NCBI GenBank assembly: GCA_958299035.1
Contig: CATQJL010000223.1
Coordinates: 9,413,753-9,477,752, forward strand
DNA from: Cylicocyclus nassatus
Lineage: Eukaryota; Nematoda; Chromadorea; Rhabditida; Strongylidae
DNA length: 64,000 bases
Reading direction: 5' to 3'
The stretch's first letter is position 1, and every line of letters starts with the position of its first letter. The notes under the pieces were generated by a model, which saw only the letters and a list, made by a program, of their open reading frames with translations, was not told where the DNA came from and ran no database searches. Below, one piece after another: positions 34,274 to 45,778 of this stretch. A program made the position numbers and the translations under genes.

Positions 34274-35465
34274 TAATATAGTGTGCTTGCACTGCAGGTA
34301 AATTGCGTTAACTATGCTGTTGTCCTTTCAATGTTGGACAAGGCCGAGCTGCACTCTCGTTTTTTGACGATATATCTGAAGTTAATCAAAATGCTGAAGG
34401 TGTAAATGAAACAAGTAGATGCAAGGATGTGTATTCCTTTCAAAGTTATGTATCAAATGCACTCCTTATATGTTTCTGACTTTAGACATCCTTTCCCTGT
34501 CCATTTGCTGAGGTACTTTCCATAATAGCACTTATGGACTTTCCCGAACAAATCAGGGGTAGGCATAAATTGATGGATGCAGTCTTCATCTGTAGACGGA
34601 AGATGTGTTGTTGTTTTCGATAAACAAAAACAGTAGTTTTGTACCGGTGCTGCACACTTTGAAGATCCCGTTTCCCATGGTTCGCCCGTAGTAAATCTGA
34701 ATAAGTTTGTAAGCAATAGTTGTGATAGAACTCGCGCTTATCTTAGTATCTCCTCAACGAATGCGCCACACACAACTACAAAAAACAAGTTTGTTGCTAA
34801 ATTTTGTTTTGTGGTTATTCTCAGCTCTCTTGGTGTCCTGGATAAGATGAGCTGAAAATCGAAACTGGTGACTCAGACATTGCTTATTGCGTTATGAGGC
34901 TCGTGGAAAAGTTGTGCAATTGCGACTGTGCCCTTCATTTTTGTCGCTGATCTGATGCCTATGGACATGCCAATAGCAAGATTCCCTTGAATAAATTTTT
35001 CTTTAACTCAATTCGACATTTTTATGTCCACTTGTTTCATCGTTCAGACACCAACTTAAACGATTACCGGCCGAAAACTCCTACAAACAGAGTGCACCGT
35101 AATGGAATGTGTTAGAGTGCTCACCTCTTTTTTATGATGGTGGTATTGGAGCTTTCCAAAAGGTGTGGAGATGGTGAGTGGGATACGAGATACCCCATCA
35201 TTGTCATGGATGACGCGGAATGCATGGTCGATTTCCAAAGGGTAAAAACCAGTTACAGTATTAGCTTATACTAAGAGAGTCTAAGCATGCATAGTTTCGC
35301 TTTTTGCTTTGCATAATAAAAGAAATAAACTCTGCTTGTAAAGACTTTCGAATTTCAAAGCGTGTGAGGCTATTTCCCAAACCTCTTTCTTACTTTCTTC
35401 TTTCTTTACATGTTCTAAATAGAACATTCATAAGCGCTACAATCTTATAAAATGTTTCCTTTTCT
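34274..35465. other. No gene seen
   Basis: No supported exon. The minus-strand frame at 34453-34716 has no domain I recognise. Confidence 0.4.
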
Positions 35466-35690
35466 TCATTTCCAAATGACCGCGGATAGAATAATGTGCG
35501 GGGACAAATACTGCTTAAGCTTCAAAACTTTTTGACATACAGATGTGCTTGTAGTCGTACACCGTGTTGTCATACCTTATTATTGAGCCTCTCAGCAAAT
35601 ATCCCGTCGCCTGTCCTGGGCTGGCCGAACGTCATTAACTTTGTTTTTAACCTTGGTGCAGTTTATTTCTCCAGTAAATGAGATGCCTCC
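35466..35690 (+). repeat. Direct repeat, left copy (flanks Gypsy fragment)
   Basis: The sequence from TCTTCATTTCCAAATGACCG to TTTCTCCAGTAAATGAGATGCC recurs at 36911-37138 with about 90 percent identity. The matching 61-codon frames are by-products of the repeat. Confidence 0.85.
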
Positions 35691-35734
35691 AGAGATGCCA
35701 ATGCACTCACATAATAAAAAAAAGTCTTCTCCTT

Positions 35735-36690
35735 AAAGGCAGTACATCGGCAGAATGAGACCCGTGACAAAACAAGGTCACAGGGTAAGAGTTTCCATAT
35801 GGAACCTATCGGCCAAAGTCCGATCTTTCTCTGCCACTTCTAACCCCCGAAATTTCACCATGGTATGGGCGGACCAGAGTGTTTGAGATGTTTGAGATGT
35901 TGTTTGAAGTGTTTGAGATGCCTTCATCGTCAACTACAGCCACCTTAAAAGAACTTAGATTGCTATTCGCTCGATTTGGAAATCCGTGAGTGATCGTGTC
36001 GGACAACGGAACGCAGTTCACAGCAAGGAAATTTCAAAACTTCTGTGGAGAGCGAGGAAACAAGCACATGCGTTCAACTCCATTCCCAGTCAAATGGACG
36101 AGCGGAGAGGTTTGTGAATATCTTCAAGAGAACCTTCCAGAAAGTTAGGGAGGGAGGAACGACAGAGAAGCTTGCCGAGTCCAGTGCTATTGCCGAACAC
36201 CTTGTAAAGTTCACCCGGCCGGCCGAGCTACTGATGGGACGTCAGATGAAGATACCGCTGCCGCTGTTAAATGAAGGTTCCAAAGAAGAAGGAAAAATGG
36301 CCAATGAAACCAGGAGAAACAGTTTAACCGTCATCATGGAGCACGGAAGAAAGCGTACCAACCACAAGAAGACGTGTGGATACGTGATTCTCGCTCTGAA
36401 TGTGAAAAATGGATTCCAGTGCGAATGAAGATACTCTACGGAGAAGCCGTATACGATGTGCTTACTGAAGACGACCAGTTATGGAGACGTCATGCGAACA
36501 AGATGCGCCGCTCAGCAAGTATGGATCGCCATCATGATTCAACCCAGTCCATTTCCGACGAAGGCCGACGTAACAATGGTATGGATGCTGCTGAACAATC
36601 AACCAAACCACGCCGTAATCGTCGCTTACCAGAACGTCTTCAAGTGCATCCTCATCTCAAGATGTACCGTTGTTCATCTTAGGAGGGAGG
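35735..36690 (+). pseudogene. Ty3/Gypsy integrase, C-terminal part (broken)
   Basis: Integrase core pieces: VIVSDNGTQFTARKF (second catalytic Asp, about 35992-36035), then after a frameshift HSQSNGRAERFV (catalytic Glu, about 36081-36117) and TRPAELLMGRQMK (about 36214-36250). Downstream there is a basic C-terminal region in shifting frames to 36680. A stop follows GNP near 35985. The first catalytic Asp and everything upstream (protease, RT, RNase H) are absent. The piece starts after an AGGCAGTACATCGGC end-like sequence near 35735 and runs into a polypurine tract and an LTR, so it is the 3' end of a dead element. A short GTTTGAGAT tandem run lies at 35880-35920. Confidence 0.75.
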
Positions 36691-36909
36691 TGTTGTGGAG
36701 CCATCCCTTATATTGGAACTTCCTCGCTCACTATAGGCTAGGTCGATATGGTCTCTGTGGTTGCGGCGTACCCGCCGCACCCAGATATATTTGTGTGTTG
36801 TTATAGAACTATTCCTAGTGAACCCTCGAAATGTACGCCGATAGGCAGAGAGGAAACTCTTGTGTTTTTCTAATAAATCGTCGACGACTCAACGCGTGCT
36901 ACTACACCA
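36691..36909 (+). mobile_element. Ty3/Gypsy 3' LTR
   Basis: A polypurine tract AGGAGGGAGG (36681-36690) is followed directly by TGTTGTGG, as at the start of a 3' LTR. AATAAATCG near 36871 could be the polyadenylation signal. It ends CTACACCA or CTACA near 36906-36909. No 5' LTR is found in the window. Confidence 0.65.
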
Positions 36910-36910
36910 C

Positions 36911-37138
36911 TCTTCATTTTCAAATGACCGCGGATAGAATAATGTGCGGGGACAAATGCTGCTCAAGCTTCAAAAATTTTTGACATACAGATGTGCTTGT
37001 AGTCGTACACCGTGTTGTCATACCATATTATTGAGCCTCTTAGCAAATAGCCCGTCGCCTGTCCTGGGCTGGCCGAACGTCATTAACTTTGTATTTGACT
37101 TTTGTGCATTTCCTTTCTCCAGTAAATAAGATGCCGCC
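36911..37138 (+). repeat. Direct repeat, right copy
   Basis: Counterpart of 35466-35690. It begins where the Gypsy LTR stops, so the Gypsy fragment sits between two copies of the same sequence. Confidence 0.85.
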
Positions 37139-37218
37139 AGAGGTGCCAATGTGTAGGGAAAGCGCAAATTGCCACCATTGCGCTATTGGTTGCGCCCGCA
37201 CACCGCCGTTAATGCGAG

Positions 37219-37226
37219 TATAAAAG
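37219..37226 (+). promoter_or_regulatory. TATAAAAG box (possible core promoter)
   Basis: TATAAAAG is followed by a pyrimidine-rich GATTCTCATGCACTTCC about 25 bases on. Nothing downstream is coding, so this could be the promoter of a lost LTR or gene. Confidence 0.3.
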
Positions 37227-37494
37227 GAGAGTAACCCCGCCTCCACGGATTCTCATGCACTTCCGCCGCCAGCTTCGGCTGGCACCACTGCACCTCATTT
37301 AATCGCCCCTTCCTCATTTTCCTTTATCATTGTTTTGTATTCTTTATGTGTTCTTTATATCCATGTAACCTTTTTATTAACCTCAACATTATTTACCTCC
37401 TATTGTAATCTTCTTATGTATTACTCTCATCTACCGCTTATGTCACGCCGTATACCAATCCGTCTATTTACCTATATATACTCAATTTCTATAA

Positions 37495-37696
37495 GGCCCC
37501 GGGCAGACTTCACGCGATTTGATCGTCGCGACTGAATCGCGACGAGACAACTGTTACAACATCATTCCATGCCGATCAACTTGCATTCGGTTGTGATACT
37601 CTTTCAGCCCGAAATTTTTGAATGTGAAATGAAAATGAATGGAAATCTTGGCGATTAGATTGCGACGAGTAAGTCGCGTGAAGTCTGACGGGGGCC
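37495..37696. mobile_element. PIF/Harbinger-like MITE
   Basis: Left GGCCCCGGGCAGACTTCACG, right CGTGAAGTCTGACGGGGGCC, with the inverted match extending to about 35 bp with a few mismatches. TAA on both sides (37492-37494, 37697-37699), the 3-bp TWA-type duplication of PIF/Harbinger. 202 bp, no gene. Confidence 0.8.
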
Positions 37697-37728
37697 TAAC
37701 GCGATGTCATAAGGATAAACTTTAGTAA

Positions 37729-39420
37729 TCATTCATGTTCTGTGGAAAAGGGAAAGAGAGAGTCAGAATAATCATACGTTACTGGACAAAGTCCTCGCGA
37801 TAGCCCAAAATCCTTTTTAAATATTACACTGGGAACCTCTTGATCTGTGCGATTGCGCCATAATCCTTGACCTGTTCTCGGTTCCACAGCGGGGGGTCTT
37901 TTGTTGCTTTGTAGATTAGCGAAGCGATTCGCTCGTGAAGTTGATTGATTTACCGTATTTCCTGATCTTTTTGTGTTTGGAAAGCACAAGGTGGAATGGT
38001 GCATTCGCCTACACATGGGGCAATCAGGCTTGTTGCACTGATTGTTTCTGCGTTGGTTAGAAAAGCGCTTCCAGCAGCGTTTCGTATCCGTAATCACTTT
38101 TCTCCTTTGTGTTACATCCGTGATTGCACGGCAGTTTGCGGAAAAATGGTTCACACTAGCGCAAAAGATGCATTTTTTCTCGTCTTTTGGGTAGTTCCCT
38201 CTGTCTGTGGCTTGATGTCTTTTATTTTCTTCGTTCGCTTTTTCTGTGAAACTGTAGCCGGGATTCCACATATTTTTTTGGCATTGATCTCGTTTTCGAT
38301 TTGATCAAGAACCTCTTCGACCTTTACTTCTTCCTTTCCTTGCAGAGCTAGAGGCACATTTTTTACTATGCTGCATGGGAATTTCTCCAGAATTTTTCTT
38401 TGTCCACATTGCATCTGTCAGTTTGGGAATGTGCTGATACCATTTGGTTGATCAGCATGCGAATTTTATCGAATGTATGTGCGCAACGTGTTTTTTGCAG
38501 GTGGGAGATTGGTAAGTTTCTGGACGAATTTTGCTCTGTTCATTGGTTTATTGCCGTATCTTTTCTTGAGCGTTTCTACCATCCATGTGTAGTTCCGTGG
38601 AATCAATTGGATCCCCTTGACGGCCATCTCTGCTCTTCCTTTGAGGCTGTCTCTCAAGAGAAGTATCTTTTCTACCGTGCTTGATACCTTACTTTGGTGA
38701 ACAAGGGTCTCGTACACCGCCCAGAATTCTGGGAACTCTTCTTCGCCTCCCCAAAATCTTGGTAGTTGCATTACACTCGGTTTCAACGTTCTACATATGA
38801 CATCTTCTTCCACCACAGCTCTGTTGCTTTCTTCTTCCACTACAGCGCTGCTTTCTGGAACTTTGGTGCTGTAGAAGCTATCTGCTGATAGCCAGGCTGC
38901 ATCGTTTGGATTGATCACTTCGCCGCTGTTTTCAACAATGTTGCTCCCGGAACTTGTTTCTGTGATATTTGGGTGGGATGTTTAGGCAACGTTGTGCCTA
39001 ATTTAGGCGACAGCCGTTCTGCGTGATTTCGTGCTTCGGTGTGTCTGGTTCCTAATATCAGAATCATTTCATTTGCTTTTGCTATGTTTTCCATACATTT
39101 CGTTTCTTTTTCTAGTTCTTCAAGTTCTTTTTTCCATTTCTTTTTTATTTAGTCTTGTCTTGCTGTCCTCCCATTTTTTTTGAAGTTTGTCGAGGAGGAC
39201 TTGAAGAGAATCTTTACTTTGTTGGGTAGATTGTGTACTGCCGACTATCAGGTTTATCGATCCTAGGCACGTCTCATAGTTTTCATCGTCGGATTTTTGA
39301 AGAATTAGTTCTTCTTTATGGTGCGAATTTTTGCAGTAGCATTTGCAAAGTTTTTGCACTTTGTGCGATTGGTCTTTTGAAAAAAATTAGCGCCATTTTT
39401 CTGTTTTTGCGCTAATGATT
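37729..39420 (-). pseudogene. BEL/Pao gag, broken
   Basis: Minus strand, in pieces. 39359-39120 is a coiled-coil-like N-terminus (KDSLQVLLDKLQKKWED). 38918-38466 contains the BEL/Pao gag core (LPRFWGGEEEFPEFWAVYET, then EKILLLRDSLKGRAEMAVKG), the domain annotated as DUF1759 in this family. 38414-38151 is a linker. 38271-37729 has the zinc cluster (CIFCASVNHFSANC, later CNKPDCPMCRRMHH and CF). The pieces are in different frames, so it is dead. Protease, RT and integrase do not follow. It is probably a different copy from the element at 48-64 kb. Confidence 0.75.
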
Positions 39421-39449
39421 TTGCTTATTTGTTTTTGGTGTTCCAGGAG

Positions 39450-39560
39450 TGTGTCCTGGACCTGGGGGCCAGCGGGGGTTTGCTGGACTTTTTATGCCAG
39501 GATGGGTTGCTCTGGACTTGTTTGCCAGCGGGGGCTTGCCGGACTTTTGGGTTAGTGTGG
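39450..39560. repeat. Two imperfect repeats with GCCAGCGGGGG core
   Basis: CTGGAC-GCCAGCGGGGGTTTGC-GGACTTTT occurs twice, about 65 bp apart. It lies just upstream of the gag start on the minus strand, in the position of a leader. Confidence 0.5.
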
Positions 39561-40760
39561 CCTGAACTTCTATCGGCTATTTCTTTTAGTCGATGCACCA
39601 ATTTGTGGTGGCTACAAGATGGTCCAGTGGAATTTTAATCTTTATCGTTATTTCGCAACATAAAGGCCGGCTGGGTGCCGGACCAACACAAAACGTGAGT
39701 GCCGTCTTCGGGGTTGGCCTGAAGATGATGGCCACAAAGGCTATTATGCGATAACATATGGCGAGTATTATGCGGTACAACCCATGGCGCGGAGGGGGTT
39801 CCTGGGATTAGGAACATTGCGCCTTCGTCATGCAGCAGCCTATAACTAGATGGCTGTGTGCCTCGAATACGTCTTGCAGGGGGGCGCAATTCACAAGGAA
39901 GTGCGTCTAGTCAAAGTGGCCTTTTCAAATGGGACTTATACTGCTTTAGAGAGTAATGCACAGGGATTAAGAACCTGCCTTCATTATAAAGCGCCTTTGA
40001 ACGCCGAGTTGTGGGTGTTTTTCGTGTCAAAAAATTGAACGCAAAACTGAGACAAACTCGCCCGAATTTGCTTAAAGGCAGTGCTCGGCAAATCTCAACC
40101 TAGTCAAAAAATTTTTGCTTACCTGAGGTTACTCAACACGCTGATCCCAAAAATCCACTTCTGCGAGCTTGAAAACGGCGAAAACGAGCGTTTTTCGATG
40201 CCCTTCCCTTCGGAATTGGACGAGTGGAGTAAGGCTGATGGTGCTAGATGTTGCGGGACCCAATGGTTATAGCATTGCGGCGGGCAGCCTCCATCTCAGA
40301 CACTCGCGGTTGAGTCGCAATGCCTGGGCGACTCGCGAAATCGGTGTCGCGGCAAAATCAGGACACCTGATTTTGTATCGGCAAAAGTGCGAAACAAAAT
40401 CGGGGCAAAATTGGGACACCTGCGCGAGACACCAAAATGTCCCGATCGCGTTCAGAGCACGCGCCCTACGCCCTTATTTAACAGGTTCTTGCGTCTTCTG
40501 TGCCCTTTCTCACGCCTCCCTTTTCACTTACCTAACGTCCTTAATCTCTTTGGGTCCCACTTCTTATGCTTGTAACTTTTCTGCTAATAAAACAGTCTTA
40601 CGTCGCGAAATTTATTAACAAATGCACAAGATCTTCTCAAGCAGGCTTTACATTAACATCGAAATGAGACACACAGACAGACAGCAAGTATGAAATTCGA
40701 AGCACCACAATAACAACACAAGATTACGAAACAACTACAACAAAAAATGTAGACAAATCA

Positions 40761-40883
40761 TCAGGCTTCCTGGATGTCTTCGACTTCATCTTCTACGCAT
40801 TCAGTCTTCTGAATCACCAGGTCTTCCTGAGTGGTACTGGTACTCCTGCCTTCAGAGTAGTCTTCGATGACGACACGTTTTTT
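40761..40883 (-). CDS. Unrecognised terminal exon fragment (acidic tail)
   Basis: On the minus strand TTTTTCAG at 40884-40891 precedes an open segment of 40 codons ending TGA at 40761. It starts KKRVVIEDYSEGRSTSTTQE and ends EDEVEDIQEA, a Ser/Thr-rich then acidic C-terminal tail. The splice acceptor and clean stop suggest a genuine last exon of some gene, but I do not recognise the family. It lies inside the TIR element, downstream of the complex I pseudogene on the same strand. The upstream exon that would splice to it was not found, so it may be a separately captured fragment. Confidence 0.45.
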   Translation of the reverse strand, partial: KKRVVIEDYSEGRSTSTTQEDLVIQKTECVEDEVEDIQEA

Positions 40884-40900
40884 CTGAAAAACCAGAATTA

Positions 40901-41200
40901 TTGATACCAGGACCACATAAAACAGATGAACCACCTTTGATGGAAGAAGAGCGGATCTTTCAGGGTCAAAATGATATGTTCGGACGCCTGCCCTGCAAAA
41001 TTATAGTTAAGAAGTATGTATCGCTTCTTCCGTATGAGAAAACTCACAAGGCCCTCCCTATTGCTATCCTTGACGGCTCTACAGCCGCAGTAATAGAAAA
41101 TAAGCATAACGGTCCGAAACGGCCTAATAGAAAAATCGGTCTTGTTGTGAACGTGTTAAAGAGCTTTCCACCTCAAAAAATCAGCATGTGGGATGTTTAA
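40901..41200 (+). other. Unrecognised open frame of 99 codons
   Basis: Uninterrupted plus-strand frame (starts MIPGPHKTDEPPLMEEERIF, contains KKYVSLLPYEKTHKALPIAI). No domain recognised. It could be a piece of captured exon, or chance. Confidence 0.25.
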
Positions 41201-41779
41201 GAACCTTAACACTGTCGGTGGGAGCACCGCAAACCCCACTCGCAAAAAAACATACACTTACCTGGCGAATGCTGCATGATATGACATAGAAAGTATACTA
41301 TAATATATGACTCCCTCCATGATCAAAACAACAGCAAGCGTGGATTAGTAGATGTTCACAGCTAAGGCAACAGCACATCTTCAAGTTACGCTGACCAAAT
41401 ACATCACATGGAAAAGTGAAGCATCTAAAAAAGTTTCAGGAAGACTACTCAATTAGGGTAGCAATGACAGCAACTCAAAAGTGGAAGACAGCAGCAGAAT
41501 TAAGCTGTCAGCATGATTTTGTATCACTTGATAAGCCATGGGAGGCTAAGGGAACATAGCTGCGATAGGGTAAGTTAAGGGTACAGCTAAGGGTACATAG
41601 CTGTGCCGGGGAATTCTTCTTCAGCGCAAACATTTTCCGAGTTAAAGCAATTAAAAAGGTCTTTCAAAGCAACCATCGATTTCAAACAAACGCTTATTGA
41701 GGAAAAAATCAAAACAAAAGAGTCATAAAAACATCTATATATCCAAAGCTATGAACTAAGTACCAACATCATTCAAACC

Positions 41780-42813
41780 CCCAATGATGGCAGCCTCTGT
41801 TCAGCCGGGGTTTCGCGGAACTTCTATGCAACTGTAAACAGAGTCTCTTCCAATGAGGCTTGCCTGATAATTACTGTACACAGTAAGAAAAAAACAATCG
41901 AATACTCCAAAAGCAGATTGTTACCTCAAGACACCGCTTTGATCCTTGATCATGGGGCAAATAAGACCCTGAGTTTTCAGTCCATCATACGAAAAACGCG
42001 CTTTATCACTGATCCTGATCTGATTCATCTGATCTTTATCACTGTATCAAAAATCATCATCAGCTGCAAAGTCATAAGAAAACTAGGTTTTCTTTCATAA
42101 TATTTCAAATGAATCCAATTTTAATGAACTCACGTCGTTCATTTTCGGGAAAGCAGCCACCTCATTTGCAAATCTAACACATCTAGTGCAGTGAATACAG
42201 CGATTTATAGAGGTCATGATCAAAGGACTTATGTTCTTGTTCTTCCACGGCCCTGAAAAACCCAGAGAGTGCACTCTTGACTGTTTAAAACACTGATCAT
42301 AAAATGCGGAAGAAAGAGAAGAACCTCAGGAAATAAAAAACCTTTTTCCTCATATGTGGCACGAAGTCGACTGCGATCGCTGCCAAAAGCCATTGACTAT
42401 CATGGAGATCGCATCCACCTCCCTAATACAGATCATACTTTGAAAGTATGATAATATGACAGAACAGAGATTTGTTTCAAATGCATTGCAAAAACGCAAT
42501 TGCTCAATCGACTTACCTGATCACATATAGGACAATCTAGGGGATGTTTCACTAGCAAGAATTCCATTACACCTTCACGAGCTTTACGAGCAAATTCCGA
42601 GTCTGTCTTCACTTTCATTCCTTTCATCACTGGCATTGCGCATGATGCGACAGGCTAAAAATAGCAACTTTTCAAATGCGCACGCCAGTGTCCTTTGGGC
42701 TAGACCTTGATGCTTTTCTCGACTTCAACAAGGCACATTCTGCAATTTCCAGCAATCGATAGACGATCATGATAGCAGAAACGTGGAGTATCTACACCAG
42801 CGAGAGCACATGC
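41780..42813 (-). pseudogene. nuo-5: NADH:ubiquinone oxidoreductase 75 kDa subunit (NDUFS1 / nuo-5), decayed exon-intron fragment
   Basis: Minus-strand exons match the N-terminal iron-sulphur part of the complex I 75 kDa subunit. 42813-42706 reads [20 protein letters not shown] then [11 protein letters not shown] (2Fe-2S cysteines). 42654-42517 reads [12 protein letters not shown] and [20 protein letters not shown], then a canonical GTAAGT donor. 42422-42358 holds CDLHD and SMAFGSDRSR, with a 1-bp deletion between them. 42252-42134 holds [16 protein letters not shown] with an indel upstream. Weaker later pieces are ISDKARFSYDGLK (near 42000) and AAIIGGLND (near 41800). The family protein transfers electrons in the mitochondrial matrix arm. 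Frameshifts, missing first exons and missing C-terminal domain show it is dead. Introns are retained, so the copy came from DNA, not mRNA. It lies wholly inside TIR element 40295-43395. Confidence 0.88.
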
Positions 42814-43464
42814 CTAAACCATTTACTGTAAGAGTCGATGAGAGAATAAACAAATTCTAAGAGCGCTGTTCAGAAAAATGCTTTTGCTTGGACCATTCAG
42901 AAGATAGTGATTGAGAAGCTACATTGTGCTAAGATATGACAAGAGTCAAGACAATAAGCTACAAGAAGCTACAATATGACAGGAGTAAAAAAAGGATGGA
43001 ACCAGTATAACAAGGTAAAAGCGCTTCATTTATTTAGCTGCTACAACTTATCCTTCTGTTTTACACTCTTGCATACGCGAATTTACGAAGCAATAAGTCA
43101 CAAAGAGATGCGTAATCAAAGGATTGAGTCAGAAATGGAGGCACACACTTGATCCCTGGACAGTACAGAATAACAATTCAAAGAGTAATTCAAATCGAAA
43201 GGAAGAGAAGCAACAAATGCTAACAAGAATTGACCTATACGTGCATTATTTCGAAATCTCCTCGCCCGTCGCGACAAAATCGCACCAATGTCGGGACGAA
43301 ACTAAAATGATGACTCGCGCAGGTCCACCGGATTTTGGTGCGAACGCCCATTTTGTGGGCGGATCCCCTGCGCGACTCAACCGCGAGTGTCTGAGCAATG
43401 GTAAGGAGGAAATTGCCAACTCTTCCGGGAGCGTGTAAGATTGGCTTGCGCGTGTAGGTTTTAG

Positions 43465-43705
43465 GGTGCCTTCATACCGCGCCCGCAGCCGCCGCTAGCC
43501 GCCTTTGCGCACCTTTCCAGTATCCAAGCCAGCCTATTGAAGCCACGAATTTTGCTCAAATTTAGTGTAGTGGGGTTATTTGGCATGCTGATTACAAATA
43601 GCATGATCTTTCAACGTTTTGGAAAGGCCTCGGAATATTGGGATAGTGCGCAAAAGCGGCTACAGGCGGCTAGCGGCGGCTGCCGGCGCGGTATGAAGGG
43701 GAAAC
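43465..43705. repeat. GC-rich inverted repeat
   Basis: TTCATACCGCGCCCGCAGCC near 43469 and its inverse (GGCTGCCGGCGCGGTATGAA) near 43677, arms about 35 bp with GCCGCTAGCCGCC. It may be an internal palindrome of the AGGCAGTG-family element. Confidence 0.65.
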
Positions 43706-45730
43706 GTCCGGAAGGCGACAAATGACCTAGAACAGGCGCAGCTACTGGCCACGCCCTGTCCGAGTTTCCCGTTGTTAGGATGCTCTGGATGTTTGGATTG
43801 GGGCGCCTTTACACACATTGCGCATGGCTCTCTCAATCTCTGACTTCGTCGCTTCTTCTCACGTGGCTTTTTTGAACGTTTTTGTTTCGTGTATGTAACT
43901 ATATTATTGCTCACTGGTAATGTGGTGATTTGCTTTCTTTTGTATTTGCCTCTCTGTAAGCTAAGCATATGCTCTTCAAAACTGCCTTTTGTAGAAAATT
44001 TTGTTTCAGGCTGCAGCAATATGTATAGTAATAAAAGATCATCCTAGTAAGGAGGTTAGTAAATACCTGCGTTCTTGAGTGATGTGTTACTTTTGTATTT
44101 TTTCATAAATTAGGTGTTTAGTTAACTATATCATGTTTTTATATGTTAATTAGTTCTTGTGCAGACTTCGTTCTAAATTGATGATGGAACGGATAAAATG
44201 TGAGTAGAATTCCACTCAACAACGGTACTGTAAGCCAGTTATATCAAGTAAAGGTGCTGTTATACTTTTGCATCTTCTTTACAATACGACTTTTCTTCAG
44301 GCTACACAGAAGAAGATTTGGAGCACTTCGAGCAAGGACGCATTGTGCGGTGGGATTTCGATTTTGAGATTATTCGAGCACTTCATTTTCTTTTTTAATT
44401 TCAGCTGTCGCTTGCAATACACTGTAATGTGATAGTGATAATAACCATTCTTTTTTCCTTATTGTTAGCATCGCTGCCTTATTTTTCATTGAGAGTAAAA
44501 AGTACGTTCAAACTGTAGTACAGAACAGCGCAGAAAAGCACGAGAAAGGTCATAGAGTTGATTATGAACAGAATGTGGGTTTGCAAACGGGTTGAATTAT
44601 TCAGTTTTGGATTTCCGGCAAAAAGAGTTGTATTTATTTCTTCCACCGAAACGGAGCTGACCTGCAACAGTATGATCGTTTTGATTTATCTTGTCTGTTT
44701 AAACAATACCACACTCTCCCTTTGTCATGTCCTGATTACCGTTCATGACAAGCTCAGTCGTCACGATGCATAATCGATGAATCTGAGCGTGACAAATCGA
44801 CTTCCGTAAATCAAAAGAATGAAGATCGCGGCACTCCTAGATCAAGAGAAGCGCTTCGAAGAAAATGATCTGCCATAACCCGTCTTTTCTGATAAATTGC
44901 GATTATGTTCTCTCGTTCCTAAGCTATAATAATGTTTTCCTAGATCTGTAATGCTTGATCTTTCTAAGCTTGAATTGAGGGGAAACCAAAAGTTGCGCTA
45001 CCAAACTCAAGGACAACAACAAGGAGATAAATAGGTTTCAGTGACACATTTACTCCGTACACTACTTATTCAATACCTGACCAGTAATTTGACTCTAGGC
45101 AACAAGTCAATCAATAGGAACTGCGAAGAATGCTGCTGCCATTAGTGCGCCAGCGCGTGTGCCAAAAGAGCGTCAGTCCCTGGCCTGATTGTCCTCGCGC
45201 TCGTGTCACAGGCGCCCATGAGGGGCGTGGCCTCCATGCGCTCGCTCCAACTGAGTTTTGTCGCCTTCCGGACTACACCCGGTATGAAGGCACCCTTAGA
45301 GCCATTTTCTCGGCAGGGAAGGCATGCTGTGCAACCAGGATTGCACTGTTTTCATACCTGGGCGATAATGAACCTTTCGCGTTAAAATCCTGAGTCGTTG
45401 AGTTTTGCCGATCCACTGCCTTTAAATGATCCGGAGTCGGGTATCAGAGCAGTTCATGCAATGGATATATTTCGTCTAATATGCTGATACTCAACAATGC
45501 TTTATCTGACCGCTGAAAGATTTTATGGATTTTGGTTTTAATCCTGTATTCATTTTTTGCACCAAAAAACTGTCATAACTCGGCGTTCAGAGGCGCTTGG
45601 CGGATAATGAAGGCAGATCTGAAACCAACTACAATGCTCCTGTGGTATGACTTTCATTGAAACGCCACTTCGATCAAACTTCCCTCGTAAGTTTCCCCGA
45701 GGGTCAAGCAAGGGGTGTGGCACACGATCG
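43706..45730. other. No gene identified
   Basis: AT-rich in 44000-45100. A basic minus-strand frame (43740-44019, KRSKKPREKKRRSQRLREP) has no supported splice sites or domain. 45130-45413 resembles, inverted, the region 43700-43760. Confidence 0.4.
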
Positions 45731-45739
45731 CTGGTTGCG

Positions 45740-45778
45740 ACCCCCCCCCCCTCCCCCCCCCGCCCCCACCCCGCTCCC
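45740..45778. repeat. Poly-C tract
   Basis: Almost pure C over about 40 bases. Confidence 0.9.

Larger units (their letters stand above)
40295..43395. mobile_element. CTCAGACA-family TIR element 4, carrying host exons
   Basis: A perfect 24-bp inverted repeat beginning CTCAGACACTCGCGGTTGAG (40295-40318 and 43372-43395). Both subterminal regions, about 150 bp, are GC-rich with scattered GCGACTCG, AAAATCGG and CACCTGCGCGAG motifs in opposite orientation. The flanks are AT and CA, so no intact duplication. The interior is AT-rich and holds exon-intron segments of a complex I subunit gene and one further terminal exon, all on the minus strand. Confidence 0.85.
40073..45413. other. Possible outer AGGCAGTG-family element containing the 40295-43395 element
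   Basis: AGGCAGTGCTCGGCAAATCTC follows TTAA at 40073. GTTTTGCCGATCCACTGCCT precedes TTAA at 45413. TTAA on both sides would fit the 4-bp duplication seen at 12742-13179. Segments near 43465-43760 and 45180-45300 are inverted relatives (GGTGCCTTCATACC and its inverse, CCGGAAGGCGACAAA). This supports one composite element, but both ends could belong to separate copies. Confidence 0.35.

Noticed and set aside
35496..37129. Two paralogous 61-codon Cys-rich proteins
   Set aside because: They follow a 225-bp direct repeat, with substitutions spread over all codon positions and no domain or splice support.
40295..43395. A working nuo-5 gene
   Set aside because: Frameshifts in two exons, missing first exons and missing C-terminal domain; all homology seen lies inside the TIRs.
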